Shown: positions 30,681-41,297 of the stretch, piece by piece | Layout of the letters: each line of letters opens with the position of its first letter | How positions within the stretch are numbered: the stretch's first letter is position 1 | Origin: Zelonia costaricensis | Lineage: Eukaryota > Euglenozoa > Kinetoplastea > Trypanosomatida > Trypanosomatidae | Length of the DNA: 56,637 bases | Assembly: GCA_030849075.1 (NCBI GenBank) | Contig: JASAOO010003410.1 | Location: forward strand, 1 to 56,637 | Direction of reading: 5' to 3' | Position numbers and translations under genes: made by a program | Notes under the pieces: model-generated | What the model saw: the letters and a program-made list of their open reading frames with translations, nothing else | What the model was told of the DNA's origin: nothing | Database searches by the model: none

Positions 30681-31139
30681 AAAAGCACACAGACGCATCC
30701 CGGCGGCCATAAGAATCAAGGGGCACCACCACCCTTCACCTGCAAATGCCAGGCCGAGCGCGCCGTGCATCTCGAGGCCTGCGACCCCGCCTTCTCCGCC
30801 ACCGCTCTCCTCCTCTCTCTGCGCCTCGAGCCATCGCCCAGGCGCGTCTATCTATGCGTGGACAGCAAGGTCGACATCCCTGAACCAACAACAACAATAC
30901 CTCGCTCCGCACGCGCGGGAGACACGCTCGCCACGCAGGGTCGCTGGGCGTGCGTCTACGCGCCGTCGCGGTGCACAAGCAGAAGGGGGGGAGGGGGCGA
31001 CCGGCGCCGTGCGGCTGCGGATGTCGGTGAAGGGGGACGCGCCTCGCCACCCTTCACTCCCTGCCCTAGACTCCCCACCACCCGACCACGCACAGGCACT
31101 GACACAATCACATACACATGCGGATAGAGTCTCTCTCTC

Positions 31140-32105
31140 TCACTTCGCCGGCGCGGCCATCGGCTCGCTCGGCTCTGCGGCGGCGTCGATGATGGCGATG
31201 GCGGGCACCGGCGGTGGGTTTCGGTGGTACATCTGCGCGTACGTGAAGAGCACCAGCTCAAACGAGTATATCTGCGTCGCCTTGCTGATGACGCTGCGCA
31301 GGATCTGCGGCGCCAGCCCCTTGTAGAAGCCCAGAAACCCATCGGCGCGGTACACGTGCCGCACGGTCGGCCACACGCGCACGTAGTCGTGCTTGCCTGT
31401 CACCTTGTTCACGGTGCGCAGGTGGTTCATGACCACGTTGTAGGGGTAGGCGATGCTGACGGCCGCGAGCTTGGCCACCATTGTCAGCGACACCATCGTC
31501 ACCGAGGCCCACCAGAAGCTGCGCTCCCCAAAGGTGCCCTCGTGGGTAACGCGCTTGAGCAGCTCGTACACCGTCCAGAAGCAGCCCTCCTCCACGAAGC
31601 GGCCGGCCACGTTGGTGACCGTGCCGCGGTACAGCCCACGCACGCCGTCGCGGCGCAGCACGTCCGCGAAGACTTGGCGAATTGTGAGCCGGTCATCGAC
31701 CTGCACCCGCGTGCGGATGACGAAGAGGGGGGATAGGGTGAGGTTGGTGGCGGTGACGGCGCCGAAGGCGGACAGCATCGGCCGCACCTGCTCCCCCACC
31801 CCGAGCTCCGTCAGCTCATTCTTCAGGAAGCGGTAGGTGGGGAGGTAGACGGCGTTGGACGGCATCGAGGCCATGATGTTGGCCCCCAGCCCGCGGCTGA
31901 AGGCGTGAAAGAGGCCCTCATCGAACAGCTCGCGCGCCGTCATAAGGAGGCTCTTGTGCGACTTTCCCGTGGCGGAGCGACCGGCAGAGAGGCGCACCCG
32001 GATCGTGTCGAGCGGGTTCGTGACGCACGTCGAACACACCCCAGCGAAGCCGCCGGCGAGGACGGAGACGAGGTTGTCCCCATCTTTTCGCGACGTGGAC
32101 GCCAT
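31140..32105 (-). CDS. Mitochondrial carrier (SLC25) family protein
   Basis: The 321-residue protein has the three-repeat carrier architecture of the inner mitochondrial membrane. Signature sequences are PLDTIRVRL (31-39), PLFVIRTRV (126-134) and PYNVVMNHLR (221-230). Each begins an odd-numbered transmembrane helix end, and each is followed by an FxxGLxxx-type element (FSRGLGAN 69-76, LYRGTVTN 158-165, FYKGLAPQ 260-267). The first signature keeps the Px[DE]xx[RK] form. The second lacks the acidic residue, as in SLC25A32/33/36-type nucleotide, folate or FAD carriers. The third lacks both charged positions. The C-terminal 25 residues are an Ala/Pro-rich tail. Substrate cannot be named from sequence; the nucleotide or cofactor carrier group is the best guess. 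The start Met is followed by ASTSRKDGDN and fits the family length. Confidence 0.92.
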   Translation of the reverse strand: MASTSRKDGDNLVSVLAGGFAGVCSTCVTNPLDTIRVRLSAGRSATGKSHKSLLMTARELFDEGLFHAFSRGLGANIMASMPSNAVYLPTYRFLKNELTELGVGEQVRPMLSAFGAVTATNLTLSPLFVIRTRVQVDDRLTIRQVFADVLRRDGVRGLYRGTVTNVAGRFVEEGCFWTVYELLKRVTHEGTFGERSFWWASVTMVSLTMVAKLAAVSIAYPYNVVMNHLRTVNKVTGKHDYVRVWPTVRHVYRADGFLGFYKGLAPQILRSVISKATQIYSFELVLFTYAQMYHRNPPPVPAIAIIDAAAEPSEPMAAPAK

Positions 32106-33245
32106 GAGCCGAGGCTGCGGGGGGGCACGAGAGAGCTAGGGGGGAAGGTCGCAAGCTAACACGGGAATCGAAGAGGGAGGCGCGGGCGCGGGGGTGGCGG
32201 TGCCGTCCCCTGGGAGAGCGCACGGGCAAAGGCGCGGTTAAGCGAAATGGGGAAGCTGCCGCGGTGCGCAGGTGGGCAAGAAGAGCGAGGAGGGGAAGTG
32301 GGTGGTAGCACGTCGATGATCGGGCAGGGTGGGTGGACGGAGGGGGGGGGGTGGCTAAGGCCTAAGGATGAAGAGCGGTGTGTCTATGGTGTCGCTGTCG
32401 TGGAGGTGCCACGCACGCCCTTCCGCAACTTCTATGTTGAATGTTCAGCACGCACGGTTGCTGAGGAGGGGGGTGGGGGGTGGGAAGTGAAGGATGAAGA
32501 GGAAGGGGAAGAGAAGGAGGTGGGGGTGGCAGTCCGCGGACACCGGCAGCGGGCCATGGCACAGCACGGTGCGGCAGCCCCGCCCACCTCGGCGCAGCTT
32601 GACACATCGGTGAGGCAGCAGCAGGCCCCTGCAAGAATCTCGCGGCACGCAGCGAGCCCAGCGACGGGAAGACACAGCCTGGTAAGGGCCGTGAGCCCAA
32701 CGCTGCTCTCCTACTTTCTCCCTCACTGCCCCATACGCGGGGCACGTCGTCTCTCCTCACCACAATGCAGGAAGCACCTCTGTCACGCCCTCACGCAGTC
32801 TGCCTTGGTGCACGTACTTCGTTGTCACTTCGTAGATTCAGGTGTTTGTTACACGTTAAGTTGTCTTTTAGCCTGCGTTGTGGCGACCCTTAAACGTGGC
32901 CCTGCCGTTCACACACGGCACAGCGTGCTGCGAGAGGAGGCGTCAGAGAGAGCGAGAGAGCCGCGCACATGCGGCGGTCCACCCCCACCCCGCCCTCTTC
33001 TTCGCTCTCGCGCCACGCTTGCACGCGGCACGCAAGTTGCGCCGATGTTCTGCCGCTGCTCGATTATACGCTGGTGTACACGCACGATGCCGTCGAGGGT
33101 GCGCATGGGTCAGAGGCACGATGCAAACAGCCGTACGCCGCATGGGGGGAGAGAGGGACGTGTGCGCCACGGTGAACTCAACGCGCACCGCGCACACAAG
33201 AAGACCGTGCCCTCCCACCCCCCCCTCCCCCTCGCGCCCGAGCGC
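32106..33245. other. Inter-genic region between DDX27-like and carrier genes
   Basis: This holds the carrier 5' flank with a candidate splice tract, and the helicase 3' flank with a locally AT-richer patch at about 32820-32885. No gene seen; the long plus-strand frame here continues antisense to the helicase and is a shadow. Confidence 0.55.
32156..32200 (-). promoter_or_regulatory. Candidate trans-splice tract and AG for the carrier gene
   Basis: An AG-free pyrimidine-rich run (minus) at 32158-32209 ends at the AG at 32157-32156, giving a 5' UTR of about 50 nt. Confidence 0.4.
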
Positions 33246-35561
33246 TTAGTGTTTCCTGACGCGCTTCTTGTGCCTCGACTTCTTATTGCGCTGCTTGCCG
33301 TCGCCATGCTTATACGGCGCAACCCCCTTCTTCGCCCGAGCCTCGGCCCGCCGCTCCTTGGCCGCCTCACGAATCTTGCGCTGCTTCAGCTTCTTCACCG
33401 CGCCGGCTTGGATCTTCTTCTCGCTCTTCTTGCGCAGCTCGCGGGCCCGCGACTTGACCTTCTCCGTCTCCCGCGCCTTCCGCTCCCGCTCCACGCGGCG
33501 CACCTTCCGCTGCCGCTGCAGAATCTCCGTCTCCTCGCGCTCGAGGTTGGAGAGCTCGTTCTGGAAGTGGTTGATCGTCACCTCGGCCTCCTTCTCGTAC
33601 AGCCGCCGCGCCTCCGCCTCCCGCTTCTTGCGCTCCTCGCGGCTGAGGCACCACTCACGCTTCGCCTTGGCCGTCACCTCGTTGAGGAAGCCGTCCCCGG
33701 CCGCGGCGTAGCGCTTCTCGGCCTGCGCGATCTTGTCCTCGAGCTGCTCCGCCGCGAGCTGGGCCCGCACCTGGGGGAAGACGTGGTCGACATCAGCGGT
33801 GGCCTTGGCCAGCAGCGCGTCCGGCACGTCGCGGCGCTTCACCGAGGCGACCTGGTGTTCGTTCACGGCGCCGCTGACGGAGAGGATCTTGCGCATGATG
33901 TCCGCGTCCTCGACCTCGTGCACGAGGGAGACGGCGGTGCCGGTCTGCCCGATGCGGGCGGTGCGGCCGACGCGGTGGATGTACGCGGTGAGGGTGGGCG
34001 GCAGGTCGTAATTGAGCACCGTCGCCACACCCTGAATGTCCAACCCGCGCGACGCGACGTCGGTGGTGATGAGGTAGCGCACCTCGTTGCGCGCGAACTG
34101 GTCAAACGCGTGGAAGCGCTCCTCCTGCAGCTGGTTGCCTTGGATCTCCGCCGCCGGCAGCCCAAGCGCGTTGAAGACGAGGGCGAGGCGGTGTGTCGTC
34201 GTGCGGTAGCGGCAGAAGATGATGGTCTTGTCCTTAATGTAGTTCTGGCACAGCGCAACGAGGTAGCGCGTCTTCACCTTCGCGATGTGGTCCTGCTCGC
34301 TCTCCGCCTCCGCATCGCCCTTTTCGCCGTCGTCGCCGGCCGCCGCATCGCGCTCGGCTCGGCGCCGCTTCTGCCGCAGCCGCTTCTCCCGTGGCGGCTC
34401 GTTTGGCACAGCCGCCGCAGCGTCCGCCTCCTCCGCGGCCGCGGACGGGGCGGCGGCCGCGCCAGAGGTGCGGATGCGCACAAACTGCTGGCGCAGCTTC
34501 GACTGCAGGGCGACGTGGCCGATGTCGATGTTGGTGGGCCTGAAGAGGTGCTCCTTGGCGAAGTCGTCCACCTCGACGGTCATGGTGGCCGAGAACATGA
34601 GCACCTGCCGCGTCTCCTCCGGCACGTGCTGCAGCACGTCCAGCACCTGGTCCTGCAGCGTCACCGTCAGCATCTTGTCGCACTCGTCGAGCACGAGCAC
34701 CTCGACCCCGGTGAGGTCCAGCCCCGCGCCGCCCTTGTAGTTGTGAATGAAGTCCACGAGGCGCCCGGGCGTGGCCACGAGGATGTCCGGCACGGCGTCC
34801 AGCGCCGCCTCCTGCGCCGCCGGGGCCACACCGCCGATGGCCAGCGCCACCGTCAGCCCCGTCGTGAACTGGAGCAGCTGCGTTAGCATGTCCTGGCACT
34901 GCACGCCGAGCTCGCGGGTGGGCAGCAGCACGATGGCGCGGATGAAGCGGCGCCGACTGTTCAGGGCAGCCGCCTTCTGCGGGGGGCGCGTCAGGAGGAG
35001 GTGCGCCAGGGGCAGCAGGAACGCGGCCGTCTTGCCTGACCCCGTCACGGCACGCGCGCACACGTCGGAGCCCCGCAGCACCGGCGGAATGGCCTCGGCC
35101 TGCACGGGGGTGGGGGCAATGTAGCCAAGGTGCGAGACGGCGCGGATGAGCGCCTTGCACAGCCCCAGCTCGAGCCACAGCACCTTCTCCTGCGTCTGCT
35201 CGCTGCCCTCCACCACCGCCGCGGCCCCGGCGCCGCCGGCAGAGCCGCCGCTCGGGGGCAGGGCAGAGGAAAGGCCGGAGGAGGAGGACGCGATCGGGGA
35301 AGCTGCCGCCGGTGCCGCAGCGCTCGCGGACCGCCCGCCCCTGCCGGCCCCGGTGAGGCCGCTGAAGAAAGACGACGTCGCCTCCATGAACTCGTCGGAG
35401 ACGGGCACGGCGCCCGGTGCGGTGCCAGTGCGGGAGTTGCCGCGGTAGTGGCCACCCCTGATGCGGCTGCCGCCTCGGCCGCCACGCGCCGCCGCGCGCC
35501 CGCGATGGCCCGCCGCAGCGCCACGTCCGCGGCCTGCAGAGGAGCGGCCCCGGCCACGCAT
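33246..35561 (-). CDS. DEAD-box RNA helicase, DDX27/Drs1 type (ribosome biogenesis)
   Basis: The 771-residue ATP-dependent RNA helicase belongs with Drs1/DDX27, nucleolar factors for large-subunit rRNA maturation. The N-terminus is Arg/Gly-rich (RGRG, RGG; 1-45). The Q-motif region is GYIAPTPVQ (146-154), motif I AVTGSGKT (171-178), Ia PTRELG (214-219), Ib TPGR (264-267), II DECD (292-295), III SAT (324-326), V TTDVASRGLD (499-508) and VI HRVGRTARIGQTG (529-541). A low-complexity charged insert (about 365-425) separates the two RecA domains. The C-terminal element REWCLSREERKKREAEARR (635-653) matches the DDX27/Drs1-specific 'W..t..ERkkek' block, followed by a very basic tail ending KKRVRKH. 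Motif II is DECD, not DEAD. The start Met opens the RGG region; upstream is UTR-like. Confidence 0.93.
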   Translation of the reverse strand: MRGRGRSSAGRGRGAAAGHRGRAAARGGRGGSRIRGGHYRGNSRTGTAPGAVPVSDEFMEATSSFFSGLTGAGRGGRSASAAAPAAASPIASSSSGLSSALPPSGGSAGGAGAAAVVEGSEQTQEKVLWLELGLCKALIRAVSHLGYIAPTPVQAEAIPPVLRGSDVCARAVTGSGKTAAFLLPLAHLLLTRPPQKAAALNSRRRFIRAIVLLPTRELGVQCQDMLTQLLQFTTGLTVALAIGGVAPAAQEAALDAVPDILVATPGRLVDFIHNYKGGAGLDLTGVEVLVLDECDKMLTVTLQDQVLDVLQHVPEETRQVLMFSATMTVEVDDFAKEHLFRPTNIDIGHVALQSKLRQQFVRIRTSGAAAAPSAAAEEADAAAAVPNEPPREKRLRQKRRRAERDAAAGDDGEKGDAEAESEQDHIAKVKTRYLVALCQNYIKDKTIIFCRYRTTTHRLALVFNALGLPAAEIQGNQLQEERFHAFDQFARNEVRYLITTDVASRGLDIQGVATVLNYDLPPTLTAYIHRVGRTARIGQTGTAVSLVHEVEDADIMRKILSVSGAVNEHQVASVKRRDVPDALLAKATADVDHVFPQVRAQLAAEQLEDKIAQAEKRYAAAGDGFLNEVTAKAKREWCLSREERKKREAEARRLYEKEAEVTINHFQNELSNLEREETEILQRQRKVRRVERERKARETEKVKSRARELRKKSEKKIQAGAVKKLKQRKIREAAKERRAEARAKKGVAPYKHGDGKQRNKKSRHKKRVRKH

Positions 35562-35605
35562 GGACGACAGTGAGAGAAGTGTGAGAGTGTGTGTGTGTAT
35601 GTGTG

Positions 35606-35640
35606 CTTGAAGGAAAGGGTTGTGGGAGGAGCGGGGAGAG
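35606..35640 (-). promoter_or_regulatory. Candidate trans-splice tract and AG for the DDX27-like gene
   Basis: A pyrimidine run (minus) at 35608-35640 is followed at once by the AG at 35607-35606, giving a 5' UTR of about 44 nt. Confidence 0.45.
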
Positions 35641-38600
35641 TGCACTGCCGTGGTGCAGGAGAGGCCCGAAGCGGTCAAGCACGGGAGCGGGTGAAGTCCA
35701 GAGGAACGACGGGTGAGGGCGAAGTGTCCAGAGCCTCCAGGCGCCGCTTCCGGTGGTGAGGGGCCAGGAAGGTGAGCACACACGGTCAGGTCAGCAGCGG
35801 TACGTGCGGCGATGCGCACACGCAAGAGTGTCGCCTGCAGTGCTAGGCACGAGAGCAGGGAGCACCAGAGGGGGAGGGGGGGGCGGCCCGCTGCTCGGCC
35901 ACGTGGATAGGGCACAGCACAAGACCGCACCGCCCCTCTTCCCATAAAGTGGAGCCGCGCCGTCTCGAGTGTCCTCAGCTGTGCTCCTGCGTGCGTGAGA
36001 GCGCACACTGCCCGTTAGAGCTCGTCTGCGATGAACGCTCTGGGCACCCTCTCCCGCACAACGCGTGTTGTCACGTGTGCTGATCGCTTGTAGTCTCTTC
36101 GTTGTTGTTGTTTTTTTCGCTTCTATTACGCGGCAGACTCTGCGCTCTGCACCGCATCAGGGCGCGAGAGAGAGAGAGTCGCCGCCGTCGCTGCCGCTCA
36201 CGCCACCGTGGGCACGCACCACACGCGCGTGTGTGCCCCCGAGGGCACCCATTGCAGTCTTCAGGGGGAGGGGGACCGTGGGCGGCCTACACCGCGCCGT
36301 CCGCTCAGGCCACCAGCCTGCGACGCCTCTCGTGGGCACCTGCTACTACACAAAGACACACACACACTCACAAGCAGGCAGAGGAAGACTCGCGCTCCAC
36401 GTGACGCACAACGAAGAGCTGCAAGCACATCTAGCGCCGCTCGGGCATGCAAGGGAAGGGTAGGGAGAGCGTGGCCGGTGATGGAGACGGTGGTGAGTGG
36501 GGGCGCGCGGCTGCCGAGCATACAAGACATAGAAAACACAAGAAGACAAGCAACAGGCTAACAAGAAAAGGAGAAAGTCGTAAAGGAAAAAGGTGAACGC
36601 CATCGTCACGTGAACACAGACACACACACACCTACACCGACAACACATAGACAGACAACACACAGACACACGCGCACATGAACCAAAACGCATGATTGCA
36701 ATGCCTCACGGCAACACCGAGACGGGCGGTAACTAGATATACGACAGCTGCGCCACTATGAGCTTGCAATACACACACACGCACATACATACACATACGC
36801 AGTGCGCACCCTGCGCAGCGGCTCGGGCACAGGAGGGGACGAGGCGCTCAAACAAAACCAAAAGGAAGGACGACGCACACAACCGCTCTCTTCGCCTGTG
36901 CTGTAGGTTGCGCCGCCTTACATGACGCGGGGTGGCGCTGCACCGGGCGACCCGCGCGCCTCCTGTGTCGGCCGCGTTGCGGTGCCTCAGAGCTCCCTGC
37001 CCTGGTCAACACGCGGTCACACGCACCCACCGCCATTCGCCATTCCGGTCACGCCTGTTGCGGCGAGAAACACAAAACTGAGGAGGCGCGCTCCCCCTTT
37101 GCCCACACTCACGTGAAGTGGAGAGGCGCGCGACGCGAACGCGGTTGGTGGAGCATCACAGAGAAGGGAGGGAGGGAGGGTGCGGCGAAAGGGCGTGCTC
37201 GCTGTGGCCGCCTGCCACGCCACACGCAGCGCCTTCCACCGCACCCTGCTCCCTCCCCTCGCCCACCCTCCCCCCGCATCTGGTGCAGCGAGTGGAATTT
37301 CCAGACGTGCCGCACATGTCGGCCACACAAGACCAGGGGGGAGTTCTCCACACGCACGCGCGGACGGCGGACAGTCAGCTTACAACGCGCGGGAAGGCTA
37401 AACGAGGAAAACGGGACCACAGCGAACCGGTTAAGACATCACAAGCACAGAGAGGGAGAAGAGGAAGAGCTGCGGCGGCGGGGGGGGTGAGCGCAGGTAC
37501 CACGAGAGACACACACGCACACAACTCATCTTCGCCGGCGTACCAGCGCACAAAAAAGCGAAGTAGAAGACACCACGCGAATGGAGCCGAGTGCCGTCAA
37601 GGGGAGGAGGAGAAGGGGACAGGGAGGGGGGGGGGGCGCAAGACGTCGGTGCGGCACTGCCGCCGCATCGAGTGAGGGGGAGGCGTGAGGAGGAGAGGAC
37701 ACCACATCATCCACCACCAGCTCACGCACGGCGCGCGGTGAGGCTCACTTGTTTCTCTTCGGAACTCCTAGGCGGCTTCAGTTGAGCTTCACGTGCACAC
37801 AAACACACACGCCTACTCCATATTCACCCCTCCTTCCTTCCATCCTTCCTTCGCTCGAGCTCCCTCTTGGATGCACGCGGGTTTTGGACGAATCGCTGAT
37901 GGTGCTTGTTCAGCGGCGGCTGCGCGGGTTGAGCCGCTGTCGGAGCTCAACCCGCGCCGACGACTTGGGCACAAACGAAGAGAGAGAAGAAGAGAGTCGA
38001 AAAACTAAAATAGGAGGCAATGGCGGCCCGTATCAGCGACGGCAGCCACCGGGGGCCGAGCGCGGCTTGGCGGCTTGGGTGTGCTTGAGGGGGGAATACA
38101 TAATGCAGAGGTCATGCACACGCACTAGGCTCTCATCACGCCTCCCCACGGCACAACACGGGCCACCGCCGTGCAGCGACCGGAGAGCGCCGCGCAGCGT
38201 GGAAAGGGGTACACCACGGAGGTCGCGAGTGGAGGGGGCGTGGGTCGCCCTCCCTCCCAGTGTCTTCGCCCTTTGCCCCCTCACCCCCACCCCAACCCCT
38301 CATCCGTCGTCCCTCGCTACGTCACCTCCGACGTGCAGGCTGGGCACGTGCGTGGCTGGCACGCACGCCGCTCCCCTCCTCGGCATCTAATCTCGCTGTC
38401 TGTCTTCCATGTCCATCGCACCGCGATGGGGGCTGCTGTCGATGGCGAGTGCGGGCCGTGACCCTGCGGAACGGCACACCGACACCCACGCGTACACACG
38501 CACGGGGCCCACGAGGGCGGGCGGAAGAGGGACGAGAAGCGTGGCAGCGCGAGGAGCCACGTCCGCCCACGCACCGGCAAGCGCATGGGGGGAGGGAGGG

Positions 38601-40436
38601 GGGGGGGCAGTGACGTGAAAGGGGGAAAGGGGGGAGCGAGCAGGGCTGCGCGGCACCGGCGGGGCGCAGCAGGGCGCAGGCGAAGACGGACGCAGAAACA
38701 AAAGGGAAAAAAGCGAAGCAAGAGATGCGCCTTGCGATACTCACGCAGTCCGATGACCGGCGTCGACAGTCAGGGCCCTCCATCGGTCTCTTCTCTACCC
38801 CCCTCCCCCCCCCCTCATCGGTCATTCTCACGACTTCCCGGTCTACTGGAGGCCGCGCAGAGCACTGCGCAGCGTCACGTGCTGCCGGCACCCACGCAGT
38901 TCCCGGGTGACGAGAGGATTGGGGCAGGGGGAGGGTGGAGGGTGGAAGGGAATGTCGGTGGGAGAGCGCCCATGGCGGCGGGAGACCTGACAGCGACGAC
39001 AGGCACCGAGGCAACGCAGACACGCACAGGAGGGCAAGGGCGCCAAAGGGGGGAGGGGGCCACACTCGGGGCAAGATGGAAGGCGATGGAACACTAGAGA
39101 AGAAAGGGAAGCGAAGGAAATCTGTTTACTCCGTTGTGGTGGTGGTGCGCTCGTGCCGAGGGGGGGGTGAAAGAGAGCGAGAGAGGGGAGCGAACTCAAA
39201 GGGATGACTCCCCTCACCGGCACGAGCACCGCATGAAGGAAGGCAAAGGCGAAGACACACAAACTCACGAGAGAAAAGGAGGAGTGGCGGGGAAAGAACA
39301 GCCGCACGAGGTGGACGCTAAACGAAGGGTGTGTGGGGGGAGGGGACGTCAATAGGAAGCAAAGGGAGGCGTGAAGGTAACGTACAAGGAAGCAAAGGCA
39401 CGCGACAAGACACGAGCAGGGAGGGGTGTGTGCGCGCTGCGTGAAGGGGGTGGAGGATGACCGTAGCGGTGTCCCCAGCTGCCTCTTATGTGGTTGTCTG
39501 TGTGTGGGGGGGGGGGGGGAGGATGTTCGAGCCCGTGGGCGCTTCTGCGGTAGGCGTTGACGGGGGCAAGCAGCACACCAAGAAGTGTGGCCACGGTGGA
39601 TGTGCACGTGACGCTGCATGTGCGTGCGACGTGCGGCGATAGGAGGTCGGGGGAGCGGGTCGGGGTGCTCGTGGCAGAGAGTGAGCACAAGAAAAGCGAA
39701 GAAGAAGAAGAGAGGGGCGCTGCTGATGTGCCGAGTTAGCTGAAGGGCAGAGGGGAGAGGAGGTGGAACGACGGCGCGCACGACGACGCGGATCACGCAC
39801 GCAGGGATCTGGAGAACGAGGGAAGACCAAGGGACGAGGGGGAGGGGGGCAGGAAGAGCGAGGGGAAGGTGGGCTCGGCGTCGTGCGCCGCAGCACCGCA
39901 ACCGCTTGACGCAGGAAGTCACACGGTAGGCGTGGTTCGTGGACGGTGGCACACAGACACAGACACATACATACACATGAGCTGGTGTGTCGCCACGGCA
40001 TTGGAGCAGCGCCAGGCGTGGAAGCGGCCATATTGTTACCAAAGTGAAAGTCCACCCACACGCCGAGGCACTGCACCTGCCGTGCGCGCACACACACACA
40101 CGCGTCGTCGTGCCACGTGGCGATCGCATCCTTCCCCGCATTCTCGCCTTCACACAGGGCCTCCCGTGTACCCTCTTTCTTCATTGGTTTCCCCAAAAGA
40201 CTCACGCGCCTCGCTCCTCTGCGATCAGCACATACACGCACACACACACGCACTGCCAGCAGTAGAGCACTACCACCACCAACAACCACGTATCGAGACA
40301 CACCCGCACGCACGTGCAGCTGCTTCATCATTGAAGTCGCACAGACCCCACGCTGAGATCACATCCAATTGGGCGTAAGAGGTGACAGTAAACGCGTTCA
40401 CAATACACACAACCACCCACACACACAAACACACAC

Positions 40437-40447
40437 ATATATATATA
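40437..40447. repeat. AT dinucleotide island
   Basis: A short alternating AT run adjoins a CA-rich patch in GC-rich surroundings. It reads as UAUAUA in the presumed 3' UTR of the ZC3H12-like transcript. Confidence 0.8.
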
Positions 40448-40773
40448 GATTGGGAGACAGACGGGAACACAGACACAGAGCCCCGTGCAGCGGGCACGGA
40501 ACCGTACGTGTTGCGCCCACCCAAGGGGGAGGTCTCCCGCACCTCGTCGCCCCACAAGACGCCCACACGCGCCGCGTGGTGTTCCTTTGCGGAGTGGCTC
40601 CTGGACTCGAAAGGCGTGGCGGGTGGCGTGGCAAGTAGGGAGATATGGACGAGGTGAGGCGGGAAAGAAGAAGAGAAACCCTGGGCAGTCATGTGCACAA
40701 CAGACGCACGTTTGGGGGGAGAATGCAATTAAGAACCAAGAGCACACGAAAGGAACCGACAAGAGCCCCGTGT

Positions 40774-40815
40774 CACACACACACACACACGCACGCACAC
40801 ACACACACACACACA
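40774..40815. repeat. CA microsatellite, two runs
   Basis: CA runs at 40774-40790 and 40795-40815 are broken by a short CG-containing interruption, inside the long region downstream of the ZC3H12-like gene. Confidence 0.9.
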
Positions 40816-41264
40816 GGCACGCGCGTCTGAACTTCGCGCTCCCGCACACCTCAGCAACTGGTGCCTTCGCTCTTTGCGGCATCGAGCGCAGAGGCTGTTG
40901 CTCGGTCACACGCCACGCGGTGTGCGAGAGAGGAGAGAAGGGGAAACGAACAGCGGTTTGTAGTGGTGCGTTGGTGCGACGGTGTGTCGATGAGATTCCC
41001 AAGTTGTATGGGAGAGGAGTGTCGGGCTTCTCCCCCCAGGTCCTGCCTCCTCGCGTGGGGCACATTGGCCGGCCCTCCCCGCTTCCCGTTCATGCTGACG
41101 CCCACCTTCTCTCTCTCGCACATACGCCACCACGTGCGCACACGCCCTTACACACGTGGGAGGGCGGGAGGCAGGGGCGGAGGGGTGCGATGGACTTCGT
41201 GACCAGAGAGGGGAAGAGGTGCTCCCACCGTCTTCCTCCTCGCGCAGGCCGACGCCGCTCATCG

Positions 41265-41297
41265 CCACCACCACCACCACCACCACCACCACCACCA
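41265..41297. repeat. (CCA)11 trinucleotide repeat
   Basis: Eleven perfect CCA units (TGG in the transcript) in the long non-coding region downstream of the ZC3H12-like gene. No coding frame can be supported around them. Confidence 0.95.

Larger units (their letters stand above)
29496..31139. other. Inter-genic region between the carrier and KY-like genes
   Basis: This holds the KY-like 5' flank (pyrimidine-rich at 29500-29560 and 29634-29675, minus), a (TG)14 run at 30269-30297, CA runs at 30626-30646 and 30665-30680, and the carrier 3' flank. No gene seen. Confidence 0.55.

Noticed and set aside
32247..34886. 879-codon plus-strand frame
   Set aside because: Antisense shadow of the DDX27-like helicase plus its UTR; no recognisable domain.
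33246..35561. Helicase as an mRNA-export UAP56 homologue because of DECD
   Set aside because: The RGG start, the C-terminal W-x-x-ERKK-type block and the long basic tail fit DDX27/Drs1, and UAP56 proteins are much shorter.
38843..40153. 436-codon minus-strand frame
   Set aside because: Low-complexity Cys/Pro/Ser/His translation of repeat-rich DNA; no start context or domain support.
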